From assembly GCF_018688375.1 (NCBI RefSeq), contig NZ_CP061318.1:1550001-1614000 (forward strand): a DNA stretch of 64,000 bases, in the 5' to 3' direction. This stretch comes from Polynucleobacter sp. AP-Ainpum-60-G11 (lineage in GTDB: Bacteria; Pseudomonadota; Gammaproteobacteria; Burkholderiales; Burkholderiaceae). The notes under the pieces were generated by a model. It was not told the DNA's origin and did no database searches. It saw only the letters and a program-made list of their open reading frames with translations. Of the stretch, positions 48,144 through 57,425 are shown piece by piece. Both the position numbers and the translations under genes were made by a program. Each line of letters opens with the position of its first letter. Position 1 is the first letter of the stretch.

Positions 48144-49133
48144 ATGGCTGAAATTTTTACCCCTTTTTTAACTGCATTTATTCTGGCTTATGCCTTACGC
48201 CCAGTTTGTTTGTGGCTTGAGGGTCATAAGCTACCCCGCGCAGCCGCAGCTGCAATTGCCATGATTTTTGGTCTGGGAGTGGTTTTTTTGATTTTGAGTC
48301 TGTTTGTAACCCTGCTCAAAACCGAAATTCCCCTCATTAGGACCCAATTTCCAGAATGGATCCAAAACACCCAAGCTTGGCTTGGACCTAAGCTGAGCGA
48401 ATTAAATATCAATGTGGATTGGGGTGCCCTGAAATCCAGTGCGACCCAAAAAATTACGACTCACCTCAATGACAATTCCGATGCGCTCATGACATCCACT
48501 TTAGAGACTGTGTTGATGTCTGGTAGCTCAGTTATTACAGGGTTCGTTAATGCAGTTCTGATTCTATTTGTGATGTTTTATCTGTTGATCGACTGGGATC
48601 ATTTTTTTAAGCTGGTTAAAAAAATCGTACCGCTTCGTGCACAAGATACAGTTCATCACTTGATCATGCATGCTGATGGCTTGTTATCTCAATATCTTCG
48701 AGGCATGTTGATCGTTATCTCCATTATGTCTGTTTTCTACAGCGTTGGATTAAGTCTTATTGGAATCAAAGGCGCTGTGGCATTTGGTGTATTCACAGCG
48801 CTCATGATTGTGATTCCTTATATCGGCATTACCTTAGGCTTCAGCTTGGCCATCCTTGCAGCCCTTTTGCAATATGGTCCTGGCGGCGCAATCATCGGCG
48901 TCCTAGTGCTGTATGGACTGGGGCAGTTTATTGAAGGCTTCTTCCTAACGCCACGCCTCGTGGGCGAGCGTATTGGTCTTCACCCAGTTGCCGTGCTCTT
49001 TGCCTTACTGCTGTTTGGAAAATTATTTGGCTTCTTTGGCGTGCTACTGGCATTACCAACGAGTGCTGTTGGCTTGGTCCTTCTCCAATACGGCTGGTCG
49101 CGTTATACCCAAAGCTCTTGGTACCAAAAGTAA
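48144..49133 (+). CDS. AI-2E/PerM family transporter, short N-terminus
   Basis: This 329-residue membrane protein belongs to the AI-2E exporter (PerM, UPF0118) family. It starts MAEIFTPFLTAFILAYALRP, which aligns with the second half of the first helical hairpin in longer relatives; their first membrane helix (about 30-40 residues) is absent. An in-frame TGA eight codons upstream excludes a hidden extension. The rest is intact, with the family's VIPYIGITLGF and the C-terminal segments FFLTPRLVGERIGLHPVAVLFALLLFGKLFGFFG-like block. Substrate is unknown. GAGGA lies eleven bases upstream of the ATG. hda follows after 12 bases. Confidence 0.9.
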   Translation: MAEIFTPFLTAFILAYALRPVCLWLEGHKLPRAAAAAIAMIFGLGVVFLILSLFVTLLKTEIPLIRTQFPEWIQNTQAWLGPKLSELNINVDWGALKSSATQKITTHLNDNSDALMTSTLETVLMSGSSVITGFVNAVLILFVMFYLLIDWDHFFKLVKKIVPLRAQDTVHHLIMHADGLLSQYLRGMLIVISIMSVFYSVGLSLIGIKGAVAFGVFTALMIVIPYIGITLGFSLAILAALLQYGPGGAIIGVLVLYGLGQFIEGFFLTPRLVGERIGLHPVAVLFALLLFGKLFGFFGVLLALPTSAVGLVLLQYGWSRYTQSSWYQK

Positions 49134-49145
49134 ATTTCTGTAGTA

Positions 49146-49904
49146 ATGAATAGCTCTCCACTACCAAAACAGTTTGCGCTCGACATCGGTCATACGCCTA
49201 AACCCAGCTTAAATAATTTTTTGGCCGGAGAAAATTTAGCGCTGCACTCTGCTTTGTCAGCTTTGGTTAAATCTTGGGAAGAAAACATCCCAAGACCACC
49301 AACTGAAAATCCCTTAAATCAACGCTGGATCTATTGGTGGGGGCCAGAGGGCTCTGGTCGCACCCATTTGCTCAGTGCAATTGGTAATGCTGCTCAGCAA
49401 TTGGGTCTCGAATACTTTCCACTCACGCCCAATGAACCGATTTCCTGGATTCGCCTAGAAGAGCGTCTATCCGCCTTTTGCGTGAGCGATAAGCCCTCGA
49501 TAATTACTGTAGATGACGTGGATCGACTGGATGAGCGCTTGGTCGCCTCTTTATTTCGCATTCTGAATGCCATTCAAGGTAGCAAAGCGGTTCATATCTT
49601 TATGGTTGGCAATGCCGCCCCTGGCGCATTAAGGCTTAGAGAGGACTTGCGTACTCGATTGGGCTGGGGTTTGATGTTTCAAACTCACCTTTTAGGCGAT
49701 GATGAGAAAATAGAGGCATTACAGCAAGCGGCGCAAGCGCGCGGCTTGGTTTTATCGCCAGAGGTATTGCCATGGTTGTTAAATCGCTTTTATCGCGATA
49801 TGCCCAATCTCATGGCCTTGATTGATGCTTTGGATGCTTATTCACTAGAAACAAAACGTGCTGTCACATTGCCTCTTGTTAGAGAGCTATTGCAGCCTAA
49901 ATAA
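49146..49904 (+). CDS. hda: DnaA regulatory inactivator Hda
   Basis: Hda is a DnaA-like AAA+ protein that, with the sliding clamp, stimulates ATP hydrolysis by DnaA and limits re-initiation. The 252 residues have a clamp-binding-type N-terminus (KQFALDI), the P-loop GPEGSGRTHLLSAI near residue 71, the Walker B ITVDDVDRLDE near residue 119, and LREDLRTRLGWGLMFQ. The DnaA DNA-binding domain is absent, as expected. The next gene, a HAD phosphatase, starts 20 bases on. Confidence 0.93.
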   Translation: MNSSPLPKQFALDIGHTPKPSLNNFLAGENLALHSALSALVKSWEENIPRPPTENPLNQRWIYWWGPEGSGRTHLLSAIGNAAQQLGLEYFPLTPNEPISWIRLEERLSAFCVSDKPSIITVDDVDRLDERLVASLFRILNAIQGSKAVHIFMVGNAAPGALRLREDLRTRLGWGLMFQTHLLGDDEKIEALQQAAQARGLVLSPEVLPWLLNRFYRDMPNLMALIDALDAYSLETKRAVTLPLVRELLQPK

Positions 49905-49923
49905 ATTAATTCATATTCAATTC

Positions 49924-50604
49924 GTGACCCAATTAGCCCTTTTCGATTTAGATCACACCCTTCTTCCCTGCGATAGCGATTACGAATGGGGCCAGTTTTT
50001 GGCGCGCATTGGTGTAGTAGATAGCAAGTACTATGCGCAGCAAAATGAACGTTTCTATCAGGACTATAAAGATGGAAAACTCAATATTCAGGAGTTTTTG
50101 CGCTTTGCTTTAAAGCCGCTCTCGGAGCATTCTCGTGCGCAACTTAAAGAGTGGCATGACGCATTTATGGAAGAAGTCATTACCAGCCAACTGCGTCAAC
50201 AAGCACTTGATTTAGTAAAGCGCCACCAAGATGCTGGTGATCTTTGCTGCGTTGTCACCGCAACCAATAGTTTTGTCACTCGGCCAATCGTAGAAAGCTT
50301 TGGAATTCAACATCTTGTAGCTACTGAGCCTGCCACCGCGGGAGATAACCCCCTGGCTAATTTCACTGGCGAAGTTAAAGGGATTCCGAGTTTTCGGGAA
50401 GGCAAGATACAACGCGTACACGATTGGCTTGCCACGCAAAATCTCGTATTGGATCAATTACCGCAAAGTTATTTTTACTCAGACTCTATGAACGATTTAC
50501 CTCTCCTGGAAAAAGTCAGCAACCCTGTTGCTACCAATCCAGATGCTCGCCTACGTGATGAAGCTCTCAAGCGTCACTGGCCCATACTTGAACTGTTTGC
50601 ATGA
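49924..50604 (+). CDS. HAD-IB family phosphatase
   Basis: This 226-residue protein is a haloacid-dehalogenase phosphatase of subfamily IB (SerB-like). The nucleophile motif LALFDLDHTLLPCDSDYEWG is near residue 4; motif II is CVVTATNSF, and motif III SDSMNDLPLL near residue 188. The substrate could be a phosphomonoester such as histidinol or lysophosphatidate, and I cannot choose. I start at GTG 49924, just after hda ends; a longer frame inside hda is rejected. Its stop overlaps the pcnB ATG (ATGA). Confidence 0.9.
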   Translation: MTQLALFDLDHTLLPCDSDYEWGQFLARIGVVDSKYYAQQNERFYQDYKDGKLNIQEFLRFALKPLSEHSRAQLKEWHDAFMEEVITSQLRQQALDLVKRHQDAGDLCCVVTATNSFVTRPIVESFGIQHLVATEPATAGDNPLANFTGEVKGIPSFREGKIQRVHDWLATQNLVLDQLPQSYFYSDSMNDLPLLEKVSNPVATNPDARLRDEALKRHWPILELFA

Positions 50605-52001
50605 TTACCAAATTTATTAAACGCATTTTGCGTCGCGACCCGATGGTCCGACATACCGCAGCCCATACCTCGGGCGCTCCAAAACGAATCCCTAAAAAAT
50701 CGCATCGCATCGATCCGCATTTGCTATCTAAAAATGCTGTGAAGGTAACCCAAACATTGCAACAGGCTGGCTACGATGCATTTATCGTCGGTGGGGCAGT
50801 CCGAGATTTAGCTTTAGGAATTGGCCCAAAAGATTTTGATGTGGCAACCAATGCAACACCCGAGCAAGTACAAAAATTATTCCGTAAAGCGCGTTTGATT
50901 GGGCGTCGCTTTCAGATTGTGCACGTGACTTTCTTTGGCAAAGGCCAACCTGAAATCATTGAGGTCTCAACCTTCAGAGCTCTACTAGAAAACGCCGGTG
51001 AGCATGTCGCCGAAAATGGCCGCATCTTGCGCGATAACGTCTGGGGAAGCCAGCATGAAGATGCCGCTCGCAGAGATTTCAGCATCAATGCGATGTACTA
51101 CGACCCTGCTACTGAAACCGTACTCGACTACCACGGTGGTATGGCCGATATGCAGAAGAAAACTTTACGTATGATTGGTGATCCTTCTAAGCGCTATCGC
51201 GAAGACCCGATTCGGATGTTGCGGGCTGTTCGTTTTGCTGCGAAGACAGGCTTTACTCTAGATGCAGCTACAAGCGCGCCCATCGCTAAGCTAGGCAAGC
51301 TAATTCATGATGTTCCCTCTGCACGCCTCTTTGATGAAATCCTCAAACTACTCATGTCAGGTTATTCATGGGCCGCGATTCAAGGTCTGAAAGATGCAGG
51401 ACTGCATCATGGCCTGCTACCTTTGCTGGATCACATCTTGGATCAGAGTGCAGAATCGAAAGAGGCGAATGATTTTGTACGAATAGCTCTTGCTAATACC
51501 GACCAACGCATTCAATCAGGCAAAAGTGTCTCAGCTGGCTTCTTGTTTGCGACCTTGCTCTGGCCAGACCTGCTCAGCAACTGGAAAAAGAATATCGCCA
51601 AAGGACTTTCCAATATTCCTGCATTGCATGATGCAATGGATGAGACTATCGCCAGCCAAAGTAGCGGCATGGTGATCCAGCGTCGCTTCGAGAGTGATAT
51701 GCGAGAAATCTGGTCTATGCAGCCCCGTTTTGAAAAGCGTGTTGGACGCTACCCTTATCGCTTGATTGAATCCCCACGCTTCAGGGCGGGTTATGACTTT
51801 ATGTTGCTACGTTGCGCTACCGGCGAGAAAAGCCCATCCCTAGGCCAATGGTGGACTGACTTTATTACTGCCGATCCAACAGGCCAGGAAGCCCTGATGG
51901 CCAGCGTCAAAAATGAGACTGGGAATAGCGCCTCCCCAGCAAAGCGACGTCGTCGTAGAAAACCCAAATCAGCTGTGCCCGCCGAAGGTGCAGCAGACTA
52001 A
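50601..52001 (+). CDS. pcnB: Poly(A) polymerase I
   Basis: PcnB adds A tails to RNA 3' ends and so speeds decay. The 466 residues contain the nucleotidyltransferase signature FIVGGAVRDLALGIGPKDFDVATNATPEQV near residue 60, the RRDFSINAMYYDP block, and the RNA-binding RYREDPIRMLRAVRFAAKTGF. The long basic N-terminus and Arg/Lys tail (AKRRRRRKPKS) are family-typical and separate it from the CCA-adding enzyme. It overlaps the HAD gene stop by four bases. Confidence 0.95.
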   Translation: MITKFIKRILRRDPMVRHTAAHTSGAPKRIPKKSHRIDPHLLSKNAVKVTQTLQQAGYDAFIVGGAVRDLALGIGPKDFDVATNATPEQVQKLFRKARLIGRRFQIVHVTFFGKGQPEIIEVSTFRALLENAGEHVAENGRILRDNVWGSQHEDAARRDFSINAMYYDPATETVLDYHGGMADMQKKTLRMIGDPSKRYREDPIRMLRAVRFAAKTGFTLDAATSAPIAKLGKLIHDVPSARLFDEILKLLMSGYSWAAIQGLKDAGLHHGLLPLLDHILDQSAESKEANDFVRIALANTDQRIQSGKSVSAGFLFATLLWPDLLSNWKKNIAKGLSNIPALHDAMDETIASQSSGMVIQRRFESDMREIWSMQPRFEKRVGRYPYRLIESPRFRAGYDFMLLRCATGEKSPSLGQWWTDFITADPTGQEALMASVKNETGNSASPAKRRRRRKPKSAVPAEGAAD

Positions 52002-52070
52002 GCAGACTTGAGAAAAATTCAGTAAAGTAGGCCGATAGTTTCATGTAGTTTTCTCTTGTTTGGAATAAGT

Positions 52071-52598
52071 ATGGCTCGAGCTTTTATTGGATTTGGCGGC
52101 AATATCGGTGACACGCGTCAGCTTATTACTGACGCGATTGTGTGCCTTGCGCAACGCTGCGAACTCCAAATCCTGGCCAAAAGCTGCTTCTATCAAAGCG
52201 CCCCCTTCCAAGCTACTGGTGGCGACTACATCAATGCAGTGATTGAAATTGAAACGCAATTAAGCCCTTATGGTTTACTGCACGTCTGCCAAGCCGTTGA
52301 ACAAGAATTTGGCCGTGAGCGCCCTTACGCTAATGCACCCCGCACGATTGATCTAGATATTCTGGCATTTGAGGGCGTATCCCAAACAGATACCGAGCTC
52401 ACGATTCCTCACCCCAGAATCATTGAGCGCTCTTTTGTCCTCCTACCTTTACTGGAAATTGCTCCAGATTTCTTCTTGCCCAACTGGGGCGAGCTCAAGG
52501 CATATTTACCCAATGTAGCCGATCAGCGCATCGAAAAACTCCCTTGCCGCAACTGTAATTGCGGTGAAAAAGACGTTTATAGCCAAGTCGCGCATTAA
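52071..52598 (+). CDS. folK: 2-amino-4-hydroxy-6-hydroxymethyldihydropteridine pyrophosphokinase
   Basis: FolK transfers pyrophosphate to the pterin in folate synthesis. The 175 residues start RAFIGFGGNIGDTRQLI and carry the signature NAPRTIDLDILAFEG near residue 95, with the two metal-binding Asp. IPHPRIIERSFVLLPLLEIAP is also conserved. GGAA lies seven bases before the ATG at 52071; a TTG five codons earlier is possible. It is followed after 17 bases by panB. Confidence 0.95.
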   Translation: MARAFIGFGGNIGDTRQLITDAIVCLAQRCELQILAKSCFYQSAPFQATGGDYINAVIEIETQLSPYGLLHVCQAVEQEFGRERPYANAPRTIDLDILAFEGVSQTDTELTIPHPRIIERSFVLLPLLEIAPDFFLPNWGELKAYLPNVADQRIEKLPCRNCNCGEKDVYSQVAH

Positions 52599-52615
52599 TT
52601 CATTAAACTCACGCC

Positions 52616-53431
52616 ATGGGTTACTTACAGGGCGAAAAGCCAACTACGATTTCTAAACTCCTCGCCATGCGTGCTGAGGGTGAAAAAATTACCATGCTGA
52701 CGGCATACGATTCAACGATGTCAGCCTTGTTAAATCGTTGTGGGGTGGAAACCATCCTGATTGGAGACTCCCTAGGCAATGTGATTCAAGGTCACTCAAG
52801 CACAACCCCAGTAACCGTCGAGCAAGTGGCGTATCACACTGAATGTGTAGCCCGCGCCAATACCCATGCATTTGTGATTGCCGACCTTCCCTTCGCAAGC
52901 TATGGTGATCCAGTACAAGCCTTAGAGTCAGCTGCAGAACTCATGCGTGCTGGCGCTGATATGGTCAAGCTTGAAGGTGGCGACTGGCAAATCGACATCA
53001 TCCAGTATTTAGTAGAGCGCAGCGTTCCCGTTTGTGCACACCTGGGCTTATTACCCCAGTCTGTTCATATTCTAGGCGGCTACAAGGTGCAAGGTAAGTC
53101 GAAAGATGCCGCAAGCCTCATGCTTGAGCAGGCGCTTGCTTGTGAGCAAGCCGGTGCGCAAATGATTGTGCTCGAAGCAATTCCTTCTTCATTGGGTAAG
53201 CTGATTACTGAATCGCTTTCCATTCCTACGATTGGAATTGGCGCAGGATCAGATTGCGCTGGGCAAGTTTTGGTTCTGCAAGATATGCTGGGCATCAGCC
53301 CCGGAAAGCCACCGAAGTTTGTCAAAAACTTTATGGATGGACATGCCTCGATTGAGGCGGCAGTCAAAGCCTATGTTCGAGAAGTGAAATCCGGAAAGTT
53401 TCCCGGACCCGAACACGGCTTTGCTGGATAA
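52616..53431 (+). CDS. panB: 3-methyl-2-oxobutanoate hydroxymethyltransferase
   Basis: PanB makes ketopantoate in the pantothenate pathway, using methylene-THF, so its place next to folK is sensible. The 271 residues have [16 protein letters not shown] near residue 25, [13 protein letters not shown] with the metal Asp, VKLEGGD, and [23 protein letters not shown]. The C-terminus shows [21 protein letters not shown]. No Shine-Dalgarno is evident: TAAACT and CACGCC precede the ATG. It converges on dnaJ with 14 bases between. Confidence 0.96.
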   Translation: MGYLQGEKPTTISKLLAMRAEGEKITMLTAYDSTMSALLNRCGVETILIGDSLGNVIQGHSSTTPVTVEQVAYHTECVARANTHAFVIADLPFASYGDPVQALESAAELMRAGADMVKLEGGDWQIDIIQYLVERSVPVCAHLGLLPQSVHILGGYKVQGKSKDAASLMLEQALACEQAGAQMIVLEAIPSSLGKLITESLSIPTIGIGAGSDCAGQVLVLQDMLGISPGKPPKFVKNFMDGHASIEAAVKAYVREVKSGKFPGPEHGFAG

Positions 53432-53445
53432 GCTTGAACTACTAG

Positions 53446-54576
53446 TTAGCTAAAAAAACTCTTCACGCCGTCAAACCAACCCTTTTGATGTGGGTTATGT
53501 TTGTCACCACCAGACTTCAAGCTGTCATCGAACTTTTGCAGTAATTTCTTCTGCTCATCAGTCAGCTTCACTGGGGTCTCCACGGCAACGTGAACGAAGA
53601 GATCACCCGCCATCGTAGAGCGCAGTCCTTTAATGCCCTTGTTACGTAGACGGAATGTTTTACCAGTCTGCGTACCCTCAGGAATCGGAAACTCCACGCG
53701 TCCTGAAAGCGTTGGCACTTCAATATCGCCACCAATCGTTGCAGTTGCAAACGAGATTGGCATTTGGACATGCAAATCACTGCCATCGCGCTCAAAGACC
53801 TTGTGTGGCTTTACTCGCACTTCTACATAGAGATCGCCGGATGGTCCACCATTGACGCCTGGCTCGCCGTTACCAACGGAGCGCACGCGCATACCATCAT
53901 CAATGCCCGCAGGGATTTTGATTTCGAGTGTTTTTTGTTCTTTATGTTTACCACTGCCATGACAAGTCTTGCATGGCTTAGGAATGTACTCGCCTGTACC
54001 GCGGCACTTAGGGCAAGTTTGTTGCATTGAGAAGAAACCTTGCTGAACACGAACTTGGCCATGACCATCGCAAGTAGTACATCTCTCGGGTTTGCTACCA
54101 GGTTCAGCACCAGTACCGTTACAAGGCTTGCAGTTACTCCAGCTTGGCACGCGAATTTGGGTGGTGTATCCCTCGGCAGCCTGCTCAAGAGTGATCTCCA
54201 TGTTGTAACGTAAATCAGCGCCTTTATAAACCTGGGGTCCTGATTGACGTCCGCCACCTTGGCCAAAGATATCGCCGAAGATATCGCCGAAGGCATCCGC
54301 AAAACCTCCACCGCCAAAGCCGCCACCGCCAAAGCCACTGGATTGATCAACACCCGCATGGCCATATTGATCATAAGCAGCGCGCTTGTTTGGATCCGTG
54401 AGGGTTTCGTACGCCTCCTTAACTTCTTTGAATTGCGCTTCCGCTGTTTTGCTATCGGGGTTGCGATCAGGGTGATGCTTCATCGCCATTTTCCGATAAG
54501 CCTTTTTTAGCTCCTCATCGCTGGCACCTTTCGCAACACCAAGCACTTCGTAATAATCGCGTTTACTTTTAGGCAC
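53446..54576 (-). CDS. dnaJ: Chaperone protein DnaJ
   Basis: DnaJ delivers substrates to DnaK and triggers its ATPase. The 376 residues have the J domain with the HPD motif ([11 protein letters not shown] near residue 34), a Gly/Phe linker with a doubled GDIF unit, the four CxxCxGxG zinc repeats ([34 protein letters not shown]) at about 145-210, and the C-terminal substrate domain. The start is GTG at 54574-54576 with AGAGGA upstream. It lies 98 bases after dnaK, with a strong hairpin between. Confidence 0.97.
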   Translation of the reverse strand: MPKSKRDYYEVLGVAKGASDEELKKAYRKMAMKHHPDRNPDSKTAEAQFKEVKEAYETLTDPNKRAAYDQYGHAGVDQSSGFGGGGFGGGGFADAFGDIFGDIFGQGGGRQSGPQVYKGADLRYNMEITLEQAAEGYTTQIRVPSWSNCKPCNGTGAEPGSKPERCTTCDGHGQVRVQQGFFSMQQTCPKCRGTGEYIPKPCKTCHGSGKHKEQKTLEIKIPAGIDDGMRVRSVGNGEPGVNGGPSGDLYVEVRVKPHKVFERDGSDLHVQMPISFATATIGGDIEVPTLSGRVEFPIPEGTQTGKTFRLRNKGIKGLRSTMAGDLFVHVAVETPVKLTDEQKKLLQKFDDSLKSGGDKHNPHQKGWFDGVKSFFS

Positions 54577-54603
54577 AAAATTCCTCTCAACAACCTGAAT
54601 GAC

Positions 54604-54628
54604 ACAAGTCGGCACGAGGCCGACTTGT
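54604..54628 (-). repeat. Perfect inverted repeat in the dnaK-dnaJ spacer
   Basis: The ten-base arms ACAAGTCGGC (54604-54613) and GCCGACTTGT (54619-54628) are separated by five bases. In the minus-strand transcript the stem is not followed by a T-run, so it is not an ordinary terminator. It could protect the dnaK 3' end or mark a processing site. Confidence 0.85.
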
Positions 54629-54674
54629 TATTTAAGTACTTCCAAACTACGTTAAATGGCTCTCAATTAGGGGA

Positions 54675-56609
54675 TTACTTCTTGTCATCCACTTCTTTGA
54701 AATCTGCATCCACTACGTCAGCATCCGGAGCAGCAGCTTGCGCGCCACCAGGAGCTGCGCCGGGAGCAGCGCCACCAGCTTTAGCTTGTTCAGCGGCCAT
54801 AGCCTTTTCGCCCAACTTCTGACTTGCTTTACCCAAAGCTTCAGTCTTCGCTTCAATAGCAGCTTTATCGCTACCCTTGATGGCTTCATCCAATTCTTTC
54901 AAGGCAGCTTCAATTGCCTCTTTCTCAGAAGCCTCTAAAGCAGAGCCATGCTCTTCCAAAGCCTTCTTGGTTGAGTGAGCCAAAGCATCAGCAGTGTTGC
55001 GTGCTGTTACTAATTCCAATGCTTTTTTATCTTCATCGGCATTAGCTTCAGCATCTTTCACCATGCGTTGAATTTCTTCTTCAGTCAAACCAGAGTTCGC
55101 CTTGATGGTGATCTTGTTTTCTTTGCCTGTCGTTTTGTCTTTTGCAGCTACGTGCAAAATACCGTTGGCATCGATATCAAAAGTCACTTCAATTTGTGGC
55201 ATACCGCGTTGCGCTGGAGCAATACCTTCCAAATTAAACTCACCGAGCAATTTGTTGGCAGCAGCCATCTCACGCTCACCCTGGAAACACTTAATCGTTA
55301 CCGCAGGCTGGTTGTCTTCCGCTGTGGAGTAAACCTGTGAATGCTTAGTAGGAATAGTCGTGTTCTTAGGAATCATCTTGGTCATTACGCCACCCAAGGT
55401 TTCGATTCCCAATGACAATGGTGTTACGTCCAAGAGTAATACGTCTTTACGATCGCCAGACAATACGGAGCCCTGAATGGCAGCACCAACGGCAACCGCT
55501 TCGTCTGGGTTCACATCTTTACGTGGCTCTTTACCGAAAATCTCCTTAACTTTGTCCTGAACTGCAGGCATACGGGTTTGACCGCCAACCAAAATAACGT
55601 CATCGATATCAGCTACATTGACGCCAGCGTCTTTAATTGCAGTTAAGCAAGGACCAGCTGTACGGTTGATCAACTCCTCTACCAAAGACTCCAACTTAGC
55701 GCGAGTGAGCTTCAAATTCAAATGCTTAGGGCCGCCCGCATCAGCAGTCACGTATGGCAGGTTGATTTCAGTTTGCTGTGCAGATGACAATTCGATCTTG
55801 GCTTTCTCAGCAGCGTCTTTCAAACGTTGCAATGCCAATACGTCTTTGCTCAAATCGACGCCCTGCTCTTTCTTGAACTCAGCAATGATCCAATCAATGA
55901 TGCGTTGGTCAAAGTCCTCACCACCCAAGAAAGTATCGCCGTTAGTGGAAAGCACTTCGAACTGCTTCTCACCATCCACGTTAGCAATTTCAATGATGGA
56001 CACGTCAAATGTACCGCCGCCCAAGTCATACACAGCGATCTTGCGATCCACTTTGTCTTGCTTGTCTAAGCCGAATGCCAATGCAGCTGCGGTTGGCTCG
56101 TTGATGATGCGCTTCACATCTAAACCCGCGATACGGCCCGCATCTTTAGTTGCCTGACGTTGGCTATCGTTAAAGTAAGCGGGGACAGTAATCACTGCCT
56201 CAGTCACTTCTTCGCCGAGGTAGTCTTCGGCCGTCTTTTTCATTTTTCGCAGAATTTCTGCTGACACCTGTTGTGGTGCCATTTTTTTGTCACGCGCTTC
56301 AACCCAAGCATCACCATTGTCCGCTTGAACAATCTTGTAAGGCATCAGACCGATGTCTTTCTGCACTTCAGCATCAGTAAATTTGCGACCCATCAAGCGC
56401 TTTACTGCATAGATCGTATTTTTAGGATTAGTAACGGATTGGCGTTTTGCAGGTGCGCCAACCAATACTTCGCCGTCTTCAACGTAAGCAATGATCGAGG
56501 GAGTTGTACGACCGCCTTCGGCGTTCTCAACAACTTTTGGTGCATTGTTTTCAACAACAGAAACGCACGAGTTCGTGGTTCCTAAGTCAATTCCGATAAT
56601 CTTTCCCAT
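54675..56609 (-). CDS. dnaK: Chaperone protein DnaK (Hsp70)
   Basis: DnaK is the central ATP-dependent chaperone. The 644 residues begin [17 protein letters not shown], with [36 protein letters not shown] and [14 protein letters not shown] in the ATPase domain, then the peptide-binding domain after the [14 protein letters not shown] linker region. The C-terminal lid ends in an Ala/Gly/Pro-rich stretch and the EEVD-like DFKEVDDKK. It has its own sigma-32 promoter and is separated from grpE by two terminators. Confidence 0.98.
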   Translation of the reverse strand: MGKIIGIDLGTTNSCVSVVENNAPKVVENAEGGRTTPSIIAYVEDGEVLVGAPAKRQSVTNPKNTIYAVKRLMGRKFTDAEVQKDIGLMPYKIVQADNGDAWVEARDKKMAPQQVSAEILRKMKKTAEDYLGEEVTEAVITVPAYFNDSQRQATKDAGRIAGLDVKRIINEPTAAALAFGLDKQDKVDRKIAVYDLGGGTFDVSIIEIANVDGEKQFEVLSTNGDTFLGGEDFDQRIIDWIIAEFKKEQGVDLSKDVLALQRLKDAAEKAKIELSSAQQTEINLPYVTADAGGPKHLNLKLTRAKLESLVEELINRTAGPCLTAIKDAGVNVADIDDVILVGGQTRMPAVQDKVKEIFGKEPRKDVNPDEAVAVGAAIQGSVLSGDRKDVLLLDVTPLSLGIETLGGVMTKMIPKNTTIPTKHSQVYSTAEDNQPAVTIKCFQGEREMAAANKLLGEFNLEGIAPAQRGMPQIEVTFDIDANGILHVAAKDKTTGKENKITIKANSGLTEEEIQRMVKDAEANADEDKKALELVTARNTADALAHSTKKALEEHGSALEASEKEAIEAALKELDEAIKGSDKAAIEAKTEALGKASQKLGEKAMAAEQAKAGGAAPGAAPGGAQAAAPDADVVDADFKEVDDKK

Positions 56610-56671
56610 AATGGCTCCAAAAATTAAGTTATGTGTAATTTCGTAAAACTGTGAATAAATCGATATTTCAT

Positions 56672-56699
56672 AAATGGGGTCAAAAAGAGAGAATTCAAG
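56672..56699 (-). promoter_or_regulatory. Sigma-32 heat-shock promoter of dnaK
   Basis: On the minus strand CTTGAAT (6 of 7 to CTTGAAA) is followed after 13 bases by CCCCATTT, which fits CCCCATnT fully. The dnaK ATG lies about 62 bases downstream of the -10. Confidence 0.88.
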
Positions 56700-56710
56700 G
56701 CCTAAAAATG

Positions 56711-56731
56711 CAAAAAGGCAGATTTCTGCCC
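56711..56731 (-). terminator. Second terminator downstream of grpE
   Basis: The arms GGCAG (56717-56721) and CTGCC (56726-56730) enclose four bases. Read on the minus strand the stem is followed by TTTTTGC and more T. Confidence 0.7.
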
Positions 56732-56749
56732 TTTTACCCCGCTTTGTGC

Positions 56750-56775
56750 TGAAAAACCCCTAATTTAGGGGTTTA
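56750..56775 (-). terminator. First terminator downstream of grpE
   Basis: The arms AAACCCCT (56754-56761) and AGGGGTTT (56767-56774) enclose five bases. On the minus strand the stem is followed by TTC after a run of T. It begins eight bases after the grpE stop codon. Confidence 0.8.
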
Positions 56776-56781
56776 AATGAC

Positions 56782-57342
56782 TTATTTGGGTGCGCTCACG
56801 GTTACCAAAGCTGGGCGCAGAATGCGATCGGCAATAGAGTAACCCCTCTGCAGCACTGAAACCACCGTATTGGCTTCTTGATCCGAAGGCACCGAAGCAA
56901 TAGCCTGATGATGGTGCGGGTCGAACTTATCACCTACCGCAGGATTAATCTCGCTCATGCGGCCTTTTTCAAAGGCTGAGAGCAACTGCTTTAGGGTGAT
57001 CTCCAAACCTTCTTTAAAAGCTTTAGCATCAACGGCCTCTGCGTTCAAGGCCGCGTACAAGCTGTCTGTTACTGGCACGAGATGCTCAGCAAAACTCTCA
57101 ATCGCAAACTTATGCGCCTTAGAGACATCTTCTACCGCGCGGCGACGAATATTCTCGCCTTCAGCTTTTGCGCGCAGGTAGTTATCTTGCATCTCCGTTA
57201 GCTTTTGATTTAACTCGGCAATTTCTTGTTCTGGAGTCTTTACTTCAGCTTCTGTAGGAGCTGTGTCTGCACTTACCTGAGCCTGAGGATCGGCGGCTGT
57301 GTTTTCCTGCTCAGTAGATGGGTTTTGATTTTCTTGGGTCAT
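56782..57342 (-). CDS. grpE: Nucleotide exchange factor GrpE
   Basis: GrpE releases ADP from DnaK. The 186 residues have an acidic, Gln/Thr-rich tail (about 1-45), a long helix, then [45 protein letters not shown] and the beta-wing [14 protein letters not shown] and [20 protein letters not shown]. Its ATG lies about 36 bases downstream of the predicted start from a near-perfect sigma-32 promoter. Tandem terminators follow it. Confidence 0.97.
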   Translation of the reverse strand: MTQENQNPSTEQENTAADPQAQVSADTAPTEAEVKTPEQEIAELNQKLTEMQDNYLRAKAEGENIRRRAVEDVSKAHKFAIESFAEHLVPVTDSLYAALNAEAVDAKAFKEGLEITLKQLLSAFEKGRMSEINPAVGDKFDPHHHQAIASVPSDQEANTVVSVLQRGYSIADRILRPALVTVSAPK

Positions 57343-57385
57343 AGGTACAAATTCACTTTTCTATCAGAATGGCTGCTTCTCATCA

Positions 57386-57413
57386 ATATGGGGCCAATTA
57401 AAGCAATTTCAAG
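57386..57413 (-). promoter_or_regulatory. Sigma-32 heat-shock promoter of grpE
   Basis: On the minus strand CTTGAAA is followed after 13 bases by CCCCATAT. Both boxes match the E. coli sigma-32 consensus fully (CTTGAAA, CCCCATnT), and the spacing is in range. It lies between hemH and grpE. Confidence 0.92.
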
Positions 57414-57425
57414 TGTCACTGAGTT

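Noticed and set aside
54267..54300. Direct repeat GATATCGCCGAA in dnaJ
   Set aside because: It encodes the doubled GDIF unit of the normal Gly/Phe linker and is not a mobile or regulatory repeat.
53823..54374. A 183-codon frame within dnaJ on the same strand
   Set aside because: It is the shifted frame of dnaJ, whose zinc repeats and J domain are intact in the main frame.
55618..56157. A 179-codon open frame opposite dnaK
   Set aside because: Open frames antisense to dnaK are a well-known artefact of its codon use. No promoter, ribosome site or recognisable domain is present.
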